The notes beneath the pieces are model-generated. The model was not told the DNA's origin, did no database searches, and saw only the letters and a list, made by a program, of their open reading frames with translations. This document shows, in pieces, positions 1 to 6,168 of a DNA stretch of 10,025 nucleotides; position 1 is the stretch's first letter, and each line of letters starts with the position of its first letter. Both the position numbers and the translations under genes were made by a program. The stretch is taken from positions 1-10,025 of the forward strand of contig DAORJA010000040.1 of the NCBI GenBank assembly GCA_035438805.1. The letters are read 5' to 3'. The DNA comes from UBA922 sp035438805. Its GTDB lineage: Bacteria > Patescibacteriota > Patescibacteriia > Magasanikbacterales > UBA922.

Positions 1-1
1 C

Positions 2-664
2 ACCTCACGGACCATCATTCATCTGATGGTCGTCGGTGTTGCGTACCTACTCGGCCATCTCTTCGCTCCAGATGCGACCAAACGCTGGGTTTCGGTCGGT
101 CTGTGTGCGGGAGTCATCCTGTTCGATCAGCTTCGATTTCGTCTACCCATTCTTGCACGTGTGAACCAATGGATGGGTAAGGTGGGAGCTCTTCGTCCAA
201 AAGAGCTTACCTCATCTTCGAGTGCGACGCATCTGGCTACGATCATTGGGTTACCATTGTTGTGCCAGATACCGATCTGGATCCTCGTGCCCACATTCGT
301 CACCTTCGCAGCTGGAGACGCATTTGCCCGGGAAATTGGCGGGCGATTCGGCAAAGGATACGAAGTCTGGAGGCCTGATGGGAAGACCTGGGTCGGGTAC
401 TGGTCGTACATTCTCGCCGCCAATCCTTTCGGTTTTATAACCGTGCTGTGGCTCAACAAGCACTTCCCGCTCTATCCGAACAAGTACTCTGATTTAATTC
501 TGTGCCTTGGTGTTATCGTTTCGTCGTTCGTTGGGGCTACTGCAGAGCTGTGGTGCGAGAAAATTCCTGAAGAACATTCGGGTTATCTTGATGACAATCT
601 CGTTGTTCCTGTGGCGGCTATGGTGGCGTTCTCCGTTACCGTGTTCGCCTGGTCGGCGATGTGA
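2..664 (+). CDS. Polytopic membrane protein, dolichol/phytol kinase-like (5' partial)
   Basis: The frame is open to the window edge. An internal ATG lies at 26, but the codons before it (reading TRTIIHL) resemble the family's usual R-K-x-x-H N-terminal motif, so the true start is probably upstream. The protein is mostly hydrophobic with several membrane spans. Counting from the ATG at 26, an AAGDAFAREIGGRFGKG segment has its Asp at residue 98, and D189-D190-N191 sits near the C-terminus before a final hydrophobic helix. This G-D-A-x-A...G-x-x-x-G-K plus D-D-N pattern is typical of CTP-dependent lipid kinases (SEC59, DGK1, VTE5), which phosphorylate polyprenols, phytol or diacylglycerol in the membrane. 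The substrate here is unknown. Codon use is visibly more GC-rich than in the genes downstream. A terminator follows immediately, so it is not co-transcribed with rpsO. Family assignment is from motif memory; a CDP-diglyceride synthase-like role is possible. Confidence 0.65.
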   Translation, partial: TSRTIIHLMVVGVAYLLGHLFAPDATKRWVSVGLCAGVILFDQLRFRLPILARVNQWMGKVGALRPKELTSSSSATHLATIIGLPLLCQIPIWILVPTFVTFAAGDAFAREIGGRFGKGYEVWRPDGKTWVGYWSYILAANPFGFITVLWLNKHFPLYPNKYSDLILCLGVIVSSFVGATAELWCEKIPEEHSGYLDDNLVVPVAAMVAFSVTVFAWSAM

Positions 665-668
665 TTTG

Positions 669-706
669 TGCCGGACGTTACCTCTCGAGGACGTCCGGCA
701 TTCGCT
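669..706 (+). terminator. Intrinsic terminator after the lipid-kinase-like gene
   Basis: A perfect 10-bp inverted repeat (TGCCGGACGT at 669-678 and its complement at 691-700) encloses a loop that can itself pair (CCTC/GAGG). The stem is followed by a T-rich stretch. It starts five bases after the stop codon. Confidence 0.8.
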
Positions 707-727
707 TTTATACTAAATAACTCTACC

Positions 728-756
728 TTGACGAATCGGCCTTTTTATGGTAGAGT
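728..756 (+). promoter_or_regulatory. Sigma70-type promoter for rpsO, flanked by an inverted repeat
   Basis: TTGACG at 728-733 and TAGAGT at 751-756 are separated by 17 bases, which gives a start near 763 and a leader of roughly 77 nt before rpsO. An 8-bp perfect inverted repeat, ACTCTACC at 720-727 and GGTAGAGT at 749-756, brackets the -35 element and contains the -10 element. This could be an operator or chance. Confidence 0.6.
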
Positions 757-839
757 GTATTTATATTATTCAGCTCAACTAGATTGAGTTCGGACCGCAA
801 AAGACATGCCTGCTGCGCGCCCGATAAACGAATGCATGT
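757..839 (+). promoter_or_regulatory. Candidate structured leader of rpsO
   Basis: Two pairings are visible: CTCAA/TTGAG around 775-788, and a perfect 6-bp stem ACATGC (804-809) with GCATGT (834-839). The second stem closes directly against the ATG at 840. No Shine-Dalgarno sequence is apparent. S15 is known to repress its own mRNA through leader structures that differ between bacterial groups, so an autoregulatory element is plausible here, but this is inference. Confidence 0.35.
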
Positions 840-1190
840 ATGCTATCAAAACTAAAGAAGCAGCGTTTAATTACCAAGTTCCAGACCCACGAGGGAGATA
901 CAGGTTCTACTGAAGTACAGATCGCGATCCTCACTGCAGAGATCGAAGAACTTGCATCACACTTGAAGAGTCATGCAAAAGACCACTCAAGTCGCCGTGG
1001 TTTACTCCGAAAAGTAGGAGAACGCCGCAGATTGCTCAAGTATTTGCAGCGTGAAAATATGGCTTCATATGAGCAATTGGTAACCAAGCTCAATTTGAAA
1101 CAAGCTAAACAATTCATCGAGGTAGAAAAACTCGAGGAAGATGACGAAGCAGAAGTAGAAACACATGAAGAATCAGAAAAAACAGCTTAA
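840..1190 (+). CDS. rpsO: 30S ribosomal protein S15 with an acidic C-terminal tail
   Basis: S15 is a primary 16S rRNA binding protein that nucleates the central domain of the small subunit. The whole four-helix core is present: the H17-E18-G19-D20-T21-G22-S23 loop, the H41-L42-K43...H45...D48-H49-S50-S51-R52-R53-G54-L55-L56 RNA-binding segment, and the R62-R63-R64-L65-L66-x-Y68-L69 helix. The core usually ends near residue 89. This protein is 116 aa and adds about 24 residues rich in Glu and Asp (roughly 93-116), an unusual feature for an rRNA binder. ATG 840 is the only start that keeps the conserved MLSKLKK N-terminus, despite the lack of a Shine-Dalgarno site. The 3' end overlaps the next gene by 26 bases, so the two are probably translationally coupled. 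Transcription most likely starts at the 728-756 promoter. Confidence 0.97.
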   Translation: MLSKLKKQRLITKFQTHEGDTGSTEVQIAILTAEIEELASHLKSHAKDHSSRRGLLRKVGERRRLLKYLQRENMASYEQLVTKLNLKQAKQFIEVEKLEEDDEAEVETHEESEKTA

Positions 1191-1719
1191 CTATAATCCT
1201 TTGAAACACCCCGATCAACGCGTTGGGGTGTTTATTGATGTGCAGAATATGTACTATTCTGGCAAAAATTTGTTTCAGCGTAAGGTAAATTTCGGAGCAA
1301 TTGTCAAAGAAGCAGTTGGGAATCGTAAGCTCATTCGAGCGATTGCTTATGTGGTTCGCACTGAAGCTCAGGATGAGCAACCATTTTTTGAAGCGTTATA
1401 TAATCTTGGAATTGAAACTCGTGAAAAAAATTTACAGATTTTTAGCAGCGGAATGAAAAAGGCTGATTGGGATGTAGGTCTTGCCGTTGACGCAATTCGA
1501 CTTTCAAACAGCCTCGATGCAATTGTCATTGTTTCTGGAGATGGAGATTATTTACCTCTTGTTGAATATTTGAGAAGCATGGGTAAACAGGTAGAGGTGC
1601 TCGCATTTGGAGAAACTACTTCATCATTGCTTCGAGATTCAGTTGATGATTATATTGATTTGAGTGAGAATAAGGAAATGTTCTTGATTGCGAATTTTAG
1701 AAATCGAATCAAGAGATAA
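1165..1719 (+). CDS. NYN-domain (LabA/DUF88-like) putative ribonuclease
   Basis: This 184-aa protein is essentially one NYN domain, a PIN-like fold whose characterised members cut RNA using metal ions held by clustered aspartates. The matching elements are V-F-I-D25-V-Q-N28 (first strand and Asp), K-A-D101-W-D103-V-G-L-A-V-D109 (central acidic helix), and V-S-G-D126-G-D128-Y-x-P-L followed by a G-K-x-V-x-V-x-A strand. The first 19 residues are a basic, probably disordered leader. The ATG lies 26 bases inside the end of rpsO in another frame; no better start precedes the conserved strand, so overlap with coupled translation is the simplest reading. It sits between S15 and PNPase, which suggests a role in rRNA or mRNA processing or decay. 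The RNA substrate cannot be read from sequence, and a regulatory, non-catalytic LabA-type role is also possible. Confidence 0.9.
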   Translation: MKNQKKQLNYNPLKHPDQRVGVFIDVQNMYYSGKNLFQRKVNFGAIVKEAVGNRKLIRAIAYVVRTEAQDEQPFFEALYNLGIETREKNLQIFSSGMKKADWDVGLAVDAIRLSNSLDAIVIVSGDGDYLPLVEYLRSMGKQVEVLAFGETTSSLLRDSVDDYIDLSENKEMFLIANFRNRIKR

Positions 1720-1725
1720 TTTAAC

Positions 1726-1805
1726 TACCCCTGGTAGGGGAAGGTAAGACGAGGTGCTAACTTTAACCCCTCCCTGACCTTCCCCTAAGAGGGGAGGGAA
1801 TTTTT
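1726..1805 (+). terminator. GC-rich inverted-repeat terminator with alternative foldings
   Basis: Three overlapping pairings share this stretch. There is a small hairpin CCCC-TGGT-AGGGG type near 1728-1740. A long-range perfect 10-bp repeat pairs AGGGGAAGGT (1736-1745) with its complement at 1777-1786. A 3' hairpin pairs CCCCT (1782-1786) with AGGGG (1790-1794), extended by TCCCT/AGGGA, and is followed by five T at 1801-1805. The last hairpin and T-run can act as an intrinsic terminator for the rpsO-NYN transcript. The symmetric composition also resembles REP-like dispersed repeats. Confidence 0.65.
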
Positions 1806-1851
1806 AAATAATTTATTTAAGGATGATGGTCGGAAGACATCTAGGTCAGTC

Positions 1852-1915
1852 ACGTCTACATGCAGACGTTCTCGATCTATCGCCTTCTGATCATTGTTCG
1901 CTAACTATATAGCGA
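1852..1915 (+). promoter_or_regulatory. Candidate pnp leader with two hairpins
   Basis: A perfect 6-bp hairpin ACGTCT/AGACGT spans 1852-1869 with a 6-base loop. A second, TCGCTA/TAGCGA, spans 1898-1915 with a 6-base loop and ends two bases before the preferred pnp ATG. No Shine-Dalgarno motif and no convincing promoter were seen between 1806 and 1917. PNPase in enteric bacteria is known to control its own mRNA through leader hairpins; a similar role here is inference only. Confidence 0.35.
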
Positions 1916-1917
1916 CT

Positions 1918-4146
1918 ATGTTACAGCCAAAACAGTGGTCAATTGAGTGGGGTGGAAGAACACTTACGATTGAGACCGGACGATTTGCACTTCAGGCACT
2001 TGCCTCATGTACCGTACAATATGGCGACACGCTTATTCTTGCGACCGTCATGAGAAGTACTGAGCCTCGAGATGGAATTGATTATTTTCCACTCATGGTA
2101 GATTTCGAAGAAAAGTTGTATGCAGCAGGACGAATTAAAGGTTCTCGCTTCATTAAACGTGAAGGAAGACCAAGTGATGATGCTATTTTGACTGCTCGAT
2201 TGATCGATCGCGCCATTCGACCGTTGTTCAACGACGCTACTCGCACTGATGTACAGGTAGTTATTACTCCATTGTCAGTAGACGGAGAACATGATGCGGC
2301 AATTGTCGGTATGATTGGAGCGTCAGCCGTACTTTCACTTTCAAGTGTACCGTGGAATGGTCCAATTGCGGGAGCTCGTATTGGAATGGATGAAAACGGC
2401 AAATTTATTTTGAATGTTACGTCAACTCAAATGGAAGCAAACTCAATGCTTGATTTGTTTGTTGCAGGAACTCCAGAAAAATTAGTGATGGTAGAAGCGG
2501 CGGCGAAAGAAGTTCCTGAAGCAGTGGTACTCGAAGCTATGAAATGGGGAAGCAGTGAATTGAAACCAGTGGTTGACCTTATCTCAAAAATTCAAAAAGA
2601 AGTTGGAAAAGAAAAAGAAATGCCAACTCCAGGGGAAATCAGTGATGCTGATCGAGCAAAACAAGCATTCAAAGAATACGTGAGTTCAAACGTTGAAAGT
2701 CTTGTGTTCAATTCTCCAAAAATTACCCGAGCTGATCGCTATGGCGCACTTGACGCGCTAAAAAAAGGCGGAAAAGAACATTTGCTTTCACTCGGTTTTG
2801 AGGCTGATGTAATCAAGAAAGCTCTCAATCAGGTGAAGTCATATGTTGCAGAAGAAGTAACTGCTACCATTCTTAAAAATGGTACACGTCTTGATGGACG
2901 TGCATTAACTGAAATTCGTGAATTACAAACTGACATTGATTTGATTCCTCGTGTGCATGGCAGCGCCATGTTTATGCGTGGAGATACGCAGGTGCTTTCA
3001 ATTGTGACCCTTGGGGCTCCGGGAGACGTACAGACACTTGATAGTATGGAAGAAGTGGGAACTAAGCGGTACATGCATCACTATAATGATGCTCCATACA
3101 CTTATGGTGAAGTTTCTCCGATTCGTGGACCAGGTCGCCGAGCAATCGGACATGGCGCACTTGCTGAGCGTGCACTTGAACCAGTACTCCCAGGACAAGC
3201 TGATTTCCCATACACCATTCGTGTGGTATCGGAAGTTATGGGATCAAATGGTTCAAGCTCTATGGCTTCAACTTGTGGATCAACCATGTCTCTCATGGCA
3301 GCGGGAGTTCCAATCAAAAAAGCAGTAGCAGGTATTGCGATGGGTCTTGCATCAAATGACAAAGGGGAGTGGAAAGTTCTTACTGACTTGCAAGATGTAG
3401 AAGATGGTCCTGGTGGAATGGATTTCAAAATTGCAGGAACTGCAGACGGAATTACTGCAATCCAGATGGATACCAAAACCAATGGACTTACCTGGGACAT
3501 TGTTGATACGACTATTGCACAAGCGCGTGTCGCACGACTTGAAATTCTTGGAGTCATGGCAGCACGCATTTCTGCTCCTCGAGCTGATTTGTCTCCATTC
3601 GCTCCTCGTATTGTGACGATTACAATCAATCCTGATCGTATCCGCGATGTGATCGGTCCTGGTGGAAAAACGATTAACAAAATTATTGATGAAACTGGAG
3701 TACAGATTGATATTGAACAAGATGGTCGTGTCATGATTACATCAAACGATGGAGAAGCAATGAAGAAAGCTGTTGCAATCGTTGAGCAATTGACTCATGA
3801 AATTACTGCTGGTGAAAAGTATGAAGGAAAAGTAAGTCGACTTGAAGACTTCGGAGCATTCGTAGAAATCCTTCCTGGAAAAGATGGACTCGTACATGTG
3901 AGTGAAATTGCATGGGAGAGAACCAACAACCCTGCCGATGTCTTGAAACTTGGCGATACAGTAAAAGTGCAAGTAAAAGAAATTGACAATCTTGGTCGCG
4001 TAAATCTTTCGATGAAGGCATTGCTTCCAAAGCCAGAAGGGTACGTAGAACAACCACGCGAAGAGCGAAGTTTTGCTCCTCGACGTGGGGGAAATGATCG
4101 AGGCGGTTTCCGAGGAGGAAACAGTCGTGGACCTCGAAGACCGTAA
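1918..4146 (+). CDS. pnp: Polyribonucleotide nucleotidyltransferase (PNPase)
   Basis: PNPase degrades RNA 3' to 5' by phosphorolysis as a trimeric ring and can also add tails. All domains are visible in order: RNase PH 1 (from about residue 8, with A-A-G-R-I-K-G-S and R-E-G-R-P-S), a helical linker, RNase PH 2 (from about 322, R-L-D-G-R), the phosphate-binding G-P-G-R-R-A-I-G-H-G segment, G-S-S-S-M-A-S, the metal site, a KH domain with G580-P-G-G-K, an S1 domain from about 632 (F-G-A-F-V-E-I), and an Arg/Gly-rich tail suited to RNA binding. The equivalents of E. coli D486, D492 and K494 are D496, D502 and K504, so the metal site looks intact, but the usual Asp two residues before D502 is Gly500. 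The length of 742 aa is normal. ATG 1918 gives the family's M-L-x-P beginning; a TTG at 1894 would add eight residues and is less likely. Confidence 0.97.
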   Translation: MLQPKQWSIEWGGRTLTIETGRFALQALASCTVQYGDTLILATVMRSTEPRDGIDYFPLMVDFEEKLYAAGRIKGSRFIKREGRPSDDAILTARLIDRAIRPLFNDATRTDVQVVITPLSVDGEHDAAIVGMIGASAVLSLSSVPWNGPIAGARIGMDENGKFILNVTSTQMEANSMLDLFVAGTPEKLVMVEAAAKEVPEAVVLEAMKWGSSELKPVVDLISKIQKEVGKEKEMPTPGEISDADRAKQAFKEYVSSNVESLVFNSPKITRADRYGALDALKKGGKEHLLSLGFEADVIKKALNQVKSYVAEEVTATILKNGTRLDGRALTEIRELQTDIDLIPRVHGSAMFMRGDTQVLSIVTLGAPGDVQTLDSMEEVGTKRYMHHYNDAPYTYGEVSPIRGPGRRAIGHGALAERALEPVLPGQADFPYTIRVVSEVMGSNGSSSMASTCGSTMSLMAAGVPIKKAVAGIAMGLASNDKGEWKVLTDLQDVEDGPGGMDFKIAGTADGITAIQMDTKTNGLTWDIVDTTIAQARVARLEILGVMAARISAPRADLSPFAPRIVTITINPDRIRDVIGPGGKTINKIIDETGVQIDIEQDGRVMITSNDGEAMKKAVAIVEQLTHEITAGEKYEGKVSRLEDFGAFVEILPGKDGLVHVSEIAWERTNNPADVLKLGDTVKVQVKEIDNLGRVNLSMKALLPKPEGYVEQPREERSFAPRRGGNDRGGFRGGNSRGPRRP

Positions 4147-4163
4147 GCATTCTGAATAAATTT

Positions 4164-4194
4164 AACCCCGCCGTATGGCGGGGTTTTGACTTTT
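4164..4194 (+). terminator. Intrinsic terminator of pnp
   Basis: AACCCCGCC (4164-4172), loop GTAT and GGCGGGGTT (4177-4185) make a perfect 9-bp GC-rich stem that runs into TTTT and a second TTTT. It lies 18 bases after the pnp stop. Confidence 0.93.
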
Positions 4195-4214
4195 AGGGTA
4201 TTTTTCAGTATTGT
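4186..4214 (+). promoter_or_regulatory. Sigma70-type promoter embedded in the pnp terminator tail
   Basis: TTGACT at 4186-4191 and TATTGT at 4209-4214 are 17 bases apart. The -35 element overlaps the T-tract of the pnp terminator. The predicted start, about 4221, coincides with the first base of the long hairpin at 4221-4316, which supports both calls. It could drive the hairpin RNA, tRNA-Leu and possibly the membrane gene beyond. Confidence 0.5.
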
Positions 4215-4220
4215 TACGGC

Positions 4221-4316
4221 GGGTGAGGTGGATACCAATGTATGTAAGCCGGAGCTCTTCATTGAGTGACGGCCGTGAAGAATGACGACTCATGTATTGA
4301 GGTGTCCACCCCACCC
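4221..4316 (+). ncRNA. Long-hairpin RNA of unknown identity upstream of tRNA-Leu
   Basis: The arms 4222-4244 and 4291-4315 pair as RNA over 23 positions, with one A-C mismatch, a two-base bulge (GA at 4299-4300) and only a few G-U pairs. The apical region holds a further perfect TCTTCA (4256-4261) / TGAAGA (4276-4281) stem with a 14-base loop. No reading frame of note crosses it. It starts where the 4186-4214 promoter should initiate, and lies just before the tRNA. I looked for the SRP RNA core (GGAA loop and flanking conserved bases) and did not see it. It may be an independent small RNA or a processed 5' leader of the tRNA transcript. No terminator separates it from the tRNA. Confidence 0.45.
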
Positions 4317-4333
4317 ACCTCATCAAGTATTAC

Positions 4334-4418
4334 GCCGCAGTGGTGAAATTGGTATACACGCGTGCCTTAGGAGCACGTACCTTCGGGTGTGAGAGTTCGA
4401 GTCTCTCCTGCGGCACCA
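4334..4418 (+). tRNA. tRNA-Leu (anticodon UAG) with encoded CCA
   Basis: The acceptor stem GCCGCAG/CTGCGGC, anticodon stem CGTGC/GCACG with loop CTTAGGA, a long variable arm (ACC-TTC-GGT type) and T stem GAGAG/CTCTC around TTCGAGT are all present. The long variable arm and UAG anticodon identify a class II leucine tRNA reading CUA and other CUN codons. Discriminator A73 and the CCA end (4416-4418) are encoded. It lies 33 bases upstream of the next gene and may share its transcript. Confidence 0.96.
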
Positions 4419-4451
4419 AACTAATATCTTCATGTCGTACTTGTCGTAACT

Positions 4452-5066
4452 ATGCTCAAGTTTTTTAATAGAAGTATATTAAGAGATCCAGCACTGTGGT
4501 TATTGTTTATTTCAAATATTGTTACCATTTATTTTGCAATTATTGAGCATTGGAACCCAACGACGGTATTATTAATTTATTGGTTTCAGAGTGTCATTAT
4601 TGGATTATTTAATTTTATTCGAATACTGCAATTACGAGATTTTTCTACTGAAGGATTTGGATTCAATGGTAGACCGGCTGAACCTACTTCTGCTACACGA
4701 TTGTTTTCTGCCTTTTTCTTTTTATTTCACTATGGCGTATTCCATTTAATTTATTTAGGTTTTATTTTGACGGAAACTTTTGGGGGAAAACCGGATATTA
4801 CTGAATTTCGTTATATATTATTTTCTACAGGGCTTTTTTTAATTACTCACTTTTTTTCTTACCTTTTCTATCGTCATCGCGATACCCAAAAACAGAAAAT
4901 TGGTTCAGTTATGGCACGTCCCTATACCCGTATTATTCCAATGCATCTCACCATCATGTTTGGTGCATTTGGTGGAGGACTTTTTTTATTCTTGCTAGTT
5001 AAAACTGTGGCTGATGTTATTATGCATGTAGTCGAACATACAGTATTGAGAAAAGATACTGTATGA
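4452..5066 (+). CDS. DUF6498-like integral membrane protein
   Basis: This 204-aa protein has about five hydrophobic segments (roughly residues 14-30, 37-58, 84-106, 119-140 and 163-190). Recognisable elements are the L-I-Y-W-F-Q-S-V-I-I-G-L-F-N segment near residue 42, the F-H-Y-G-V-F-H segment in the third helix, and P-Y-T-R-I-I-P-M-H-L-T before the last helix. These recall the DUF6498 family of uncharacterised membrane proteins whose function is unknown. The conserved His, Tyr and Arg residues at membrane edges could mark a binding site, but that is a guess. The gene is strongly AT-rich, more so than pnp. There is no clear Shine-Dalgarno site before ATG 4452. It follows tRNA-Leu closely, without its own obvious promoter, and is closed by the terminator near 5159. 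Confidence 0.75.
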   Translation: MLKFFNRSILRDPALWLLFISNIVTIYFAIIEHWNPTTVLLIYWFQSVIIGLFNFIRILQLRDFSTEGFGFNGRPAEPTSATRLFSAFFFLFHYGVFHLIYLGFILTETFGGKPDITEFRYILFSTGLFLITHFFSYLFYRHRDTQKQKIGSVMARPYTRIIPMHLTIMFGAFGGGLFLFLLVKTVADVIMHVVEHTVLRKDTV

Positions 5067-5158
5067 TTTGGTGCTTGATAATATATAGTACAGAATACAT
5101 TATTTCTGTATTATAGTGAGCGTGCGAAAAAAAGATTATTTTGATATTGCAAAAGTAT

Positions 5159-5187
5159 AAAACAACCGCTCTGAGCGGTTGTTTTAT
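5159..5187 (+). terminator. Strong, probably bidirectional terminator
   Basis: AAAACAACCGCT (5159-5170) and AGCGGTTGTTTT (5174-5185) form a perfect 12-bp stem around CTG, with A-run and T-run on opposite sides. An additional weaker hairpin (TACAGAATA/TATTTCTGTA) lies at about 5089-5110. It separates the membrane gene from the next promoter. Confidence 0.9.
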
Positions 5188-5199
5188 TTACATATTATA

Positions 5200-5228
5200 T
5201 TGACAAAATCCATTATTTGAACTATACT
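5200..5228 (+). promoter_or_regulatory. Consensus sigma70 promoter for the exported-protein gene
   Basis: TTGACA at 5200-5205 and TATACT at 5223-5228, 17 bases apart, are near-perfect. The predicted start is near 5235, which gives a leader of about 50 nt. Confidence 0.85.
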
Positions 5229-5271
5229 CTTGCAGCTTCGAGACAGGTGTCTTGAGTTACAACACGCAATC

Positions 5272-5276
5272 AGGAG
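5272..5276 (+). promoter_or_regulatory. Shine-Dalgarno site AGGAG
   Basis: AGGAG lies nine bases before ATG 5286 and fixes that start against the overlapping frames. It is the only clear Shine-Dalgarno site I see before a gene in this window, which is notable in itself. Confidence 0.7.
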
Positions 5277-5285
5277 TGCTACCAC

Positions 5286-6053
5286 ATGTTTCCGTCACAG
5301 CTCGTCTGCATCGTCATCTACCTCTTCACGTTCAACCTGTACACCGGGTGTGTCAATCCGTCACCCCCCGAACAGCTCCAGATGTCGTCCATCATGCCGG
5401 CTTCGGAGAGTGGTCAGTCGACCTCTGTGTCAAATGCTCAGAAGACCGAGGAGGTCCTTCTCGATCCGACGATCATCAACGCACATGCGAGTATCGACAC
5501 AGGATCAAATCTCGGTATCATCTCCGAGGATTCTGAGGAGGCTGCATGCAAGATGGCCGGTGGATTCCTCGTGGTGCCCCTCCTTTCGGAGGAGAGTACC
5601 TACCTCAACTGCGGTGATCAGCGGGATGCTATTTACGTCATGAAACTGGTCAACTGCTCTAAGCAGAAGATCACCTTCACGAAGTTCAACTTCACTGTAA
5701 CCCTGGTTTCGAATCAGGGCGAGACCGCGGAAGCTGCACTCGCGAACGAGTTCGCTCAGTTCGAGCTGTACGTCGACAACGACCAATCCAGCTACATGAG
5801 CATGTTCAAGTCTGTCGACCGGAGGTCTGGTCTGGTTCCTTTTGCTGACCCGGCGATCGAGGTCGAAGCAGGCGAAGAGCAGTACTGCCGCCTTAAAGCG
5901 ATCCGTCGTTGTACTGGCGTTGGTGATCGTCTTGAGCTCATCCTGGACCTCACTGGTGCCGTGGCATCGAAGAATGTTGAAAAAGGCGTGTACGTGAACG
6001 GCGCAGTCTTCAACAAGCCTGATCGCCAGGTCACGTTCATGTCTCGCAACTAG
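5286..6053 (+). CDS. Exported orphan protein, possible lipoprotein
   Basis: I do not recognise this 255-aa protein. Its N-terminus is hydrophobic up to L18-Y-T-G-C22, a lipobox-like end, but Tyr at the -3 position and the absence of any Lys or Arg before the hydrophobic stretch make the signal atypical; an uncleaved anchor is possible. Residues 25-70 are Ser/Pro/Glu-rich and look like a linker. The rest alternates short beta-like stretches (for example F-L-V-V-P-L-L and K-I-T-F-T-K-F-N-F-T-V-T-L) with several cysteines (in A-C-K, L-N-C-G, V-N-C-S, Y-C-R and R-R-C-T), which would suit a disulfide-bonded beta-sandwich outside the membrane. The gene is markedly more GC-rich than its AT-rich neighbours, like the first gene of the window. 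It has its own consensus promoter and ribosome site and stands alone, which suggests sizeable expression. Confidence 0.8.
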   Translation: MFPSQLVCIVIYLFTFNLYTGCVNPSPPEQLQMSSIMPASESGQSTSVSNAQKTEEVLLDPTIINAHASIDTGSNLGIISEDSEEAACKMAGGFLVVPLLSEESTYLNCGDQRDAIYVMKLVNCSKQKITFTKFNFTVTLVSNQGETAEAALANEFAQFELYVDNDQSSYMSMFKSVDRRSGLVPFADPAIEVEAGEEQYCRLKAIRRCTGVGDRLELILDLTGAVASKNVEKGVYVNGAVFNKPDRQVTFMSRN

Positions 6054-6128
6054 CGACTCACGTTCTTTTTACGGATGATCACACGATGTGGTTCACACCG
6101 ATTCGTGCAGCTCATCAAGGAGCAGACG

Positions 6129-6166
6129 GGTCCCGCGCAGCTACGGTAGTAGTGCGTGCGGGAACC
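6129..6166. other. GC-rich stem-loop after the exported-protein gene
   Basis: GGTCCCGCGC (6129-6138) pairs with the stretch ending at 6166 (GCGTGCGGGAACC region), giving about ten pairs with one bulged A. No T-run follows, so it is not a typical intrinsic terminator. It may be an mRNA 3'-end stabiliser or processing signal. A weaker nested hairpin, CACGA (6082-6086) / TCGTG (6103-6107), lies upstream. Confidence 0.5.
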
Positions 6167-6168
6167 GG

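Noticed and set aside
1894..1917. TTG start eight codons upstream of the chosen pnp ATG
   Set aside because: The added residues have no counterpart in PNPase and would be coded by the loop and arms of a hairpin; ATG 1918 gives the normal N-terminus.
3102..4262. Long minus-strand frames opposite pnp (up to 210 codons)
   Set aside because: They are antisense shadows of a clearly conserved gene; no promoter, ribosome site or recognisable domain.
4221..4316. SRP (4.5S) RNA as the identity of the long hairpin
   Set aside because: Length and shape are suitable, but the conserved GGAA loop and flanking internal-loop bases are missing.
5230..5643. Two other plus-strand frames overlapping the exported-protein gene
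   Set aside because: Ser/Arg-rich low-complexity translations of a GC-rich gene read out of frame; the frame at 5286 has the ribosome site, a signal-like start and full length.
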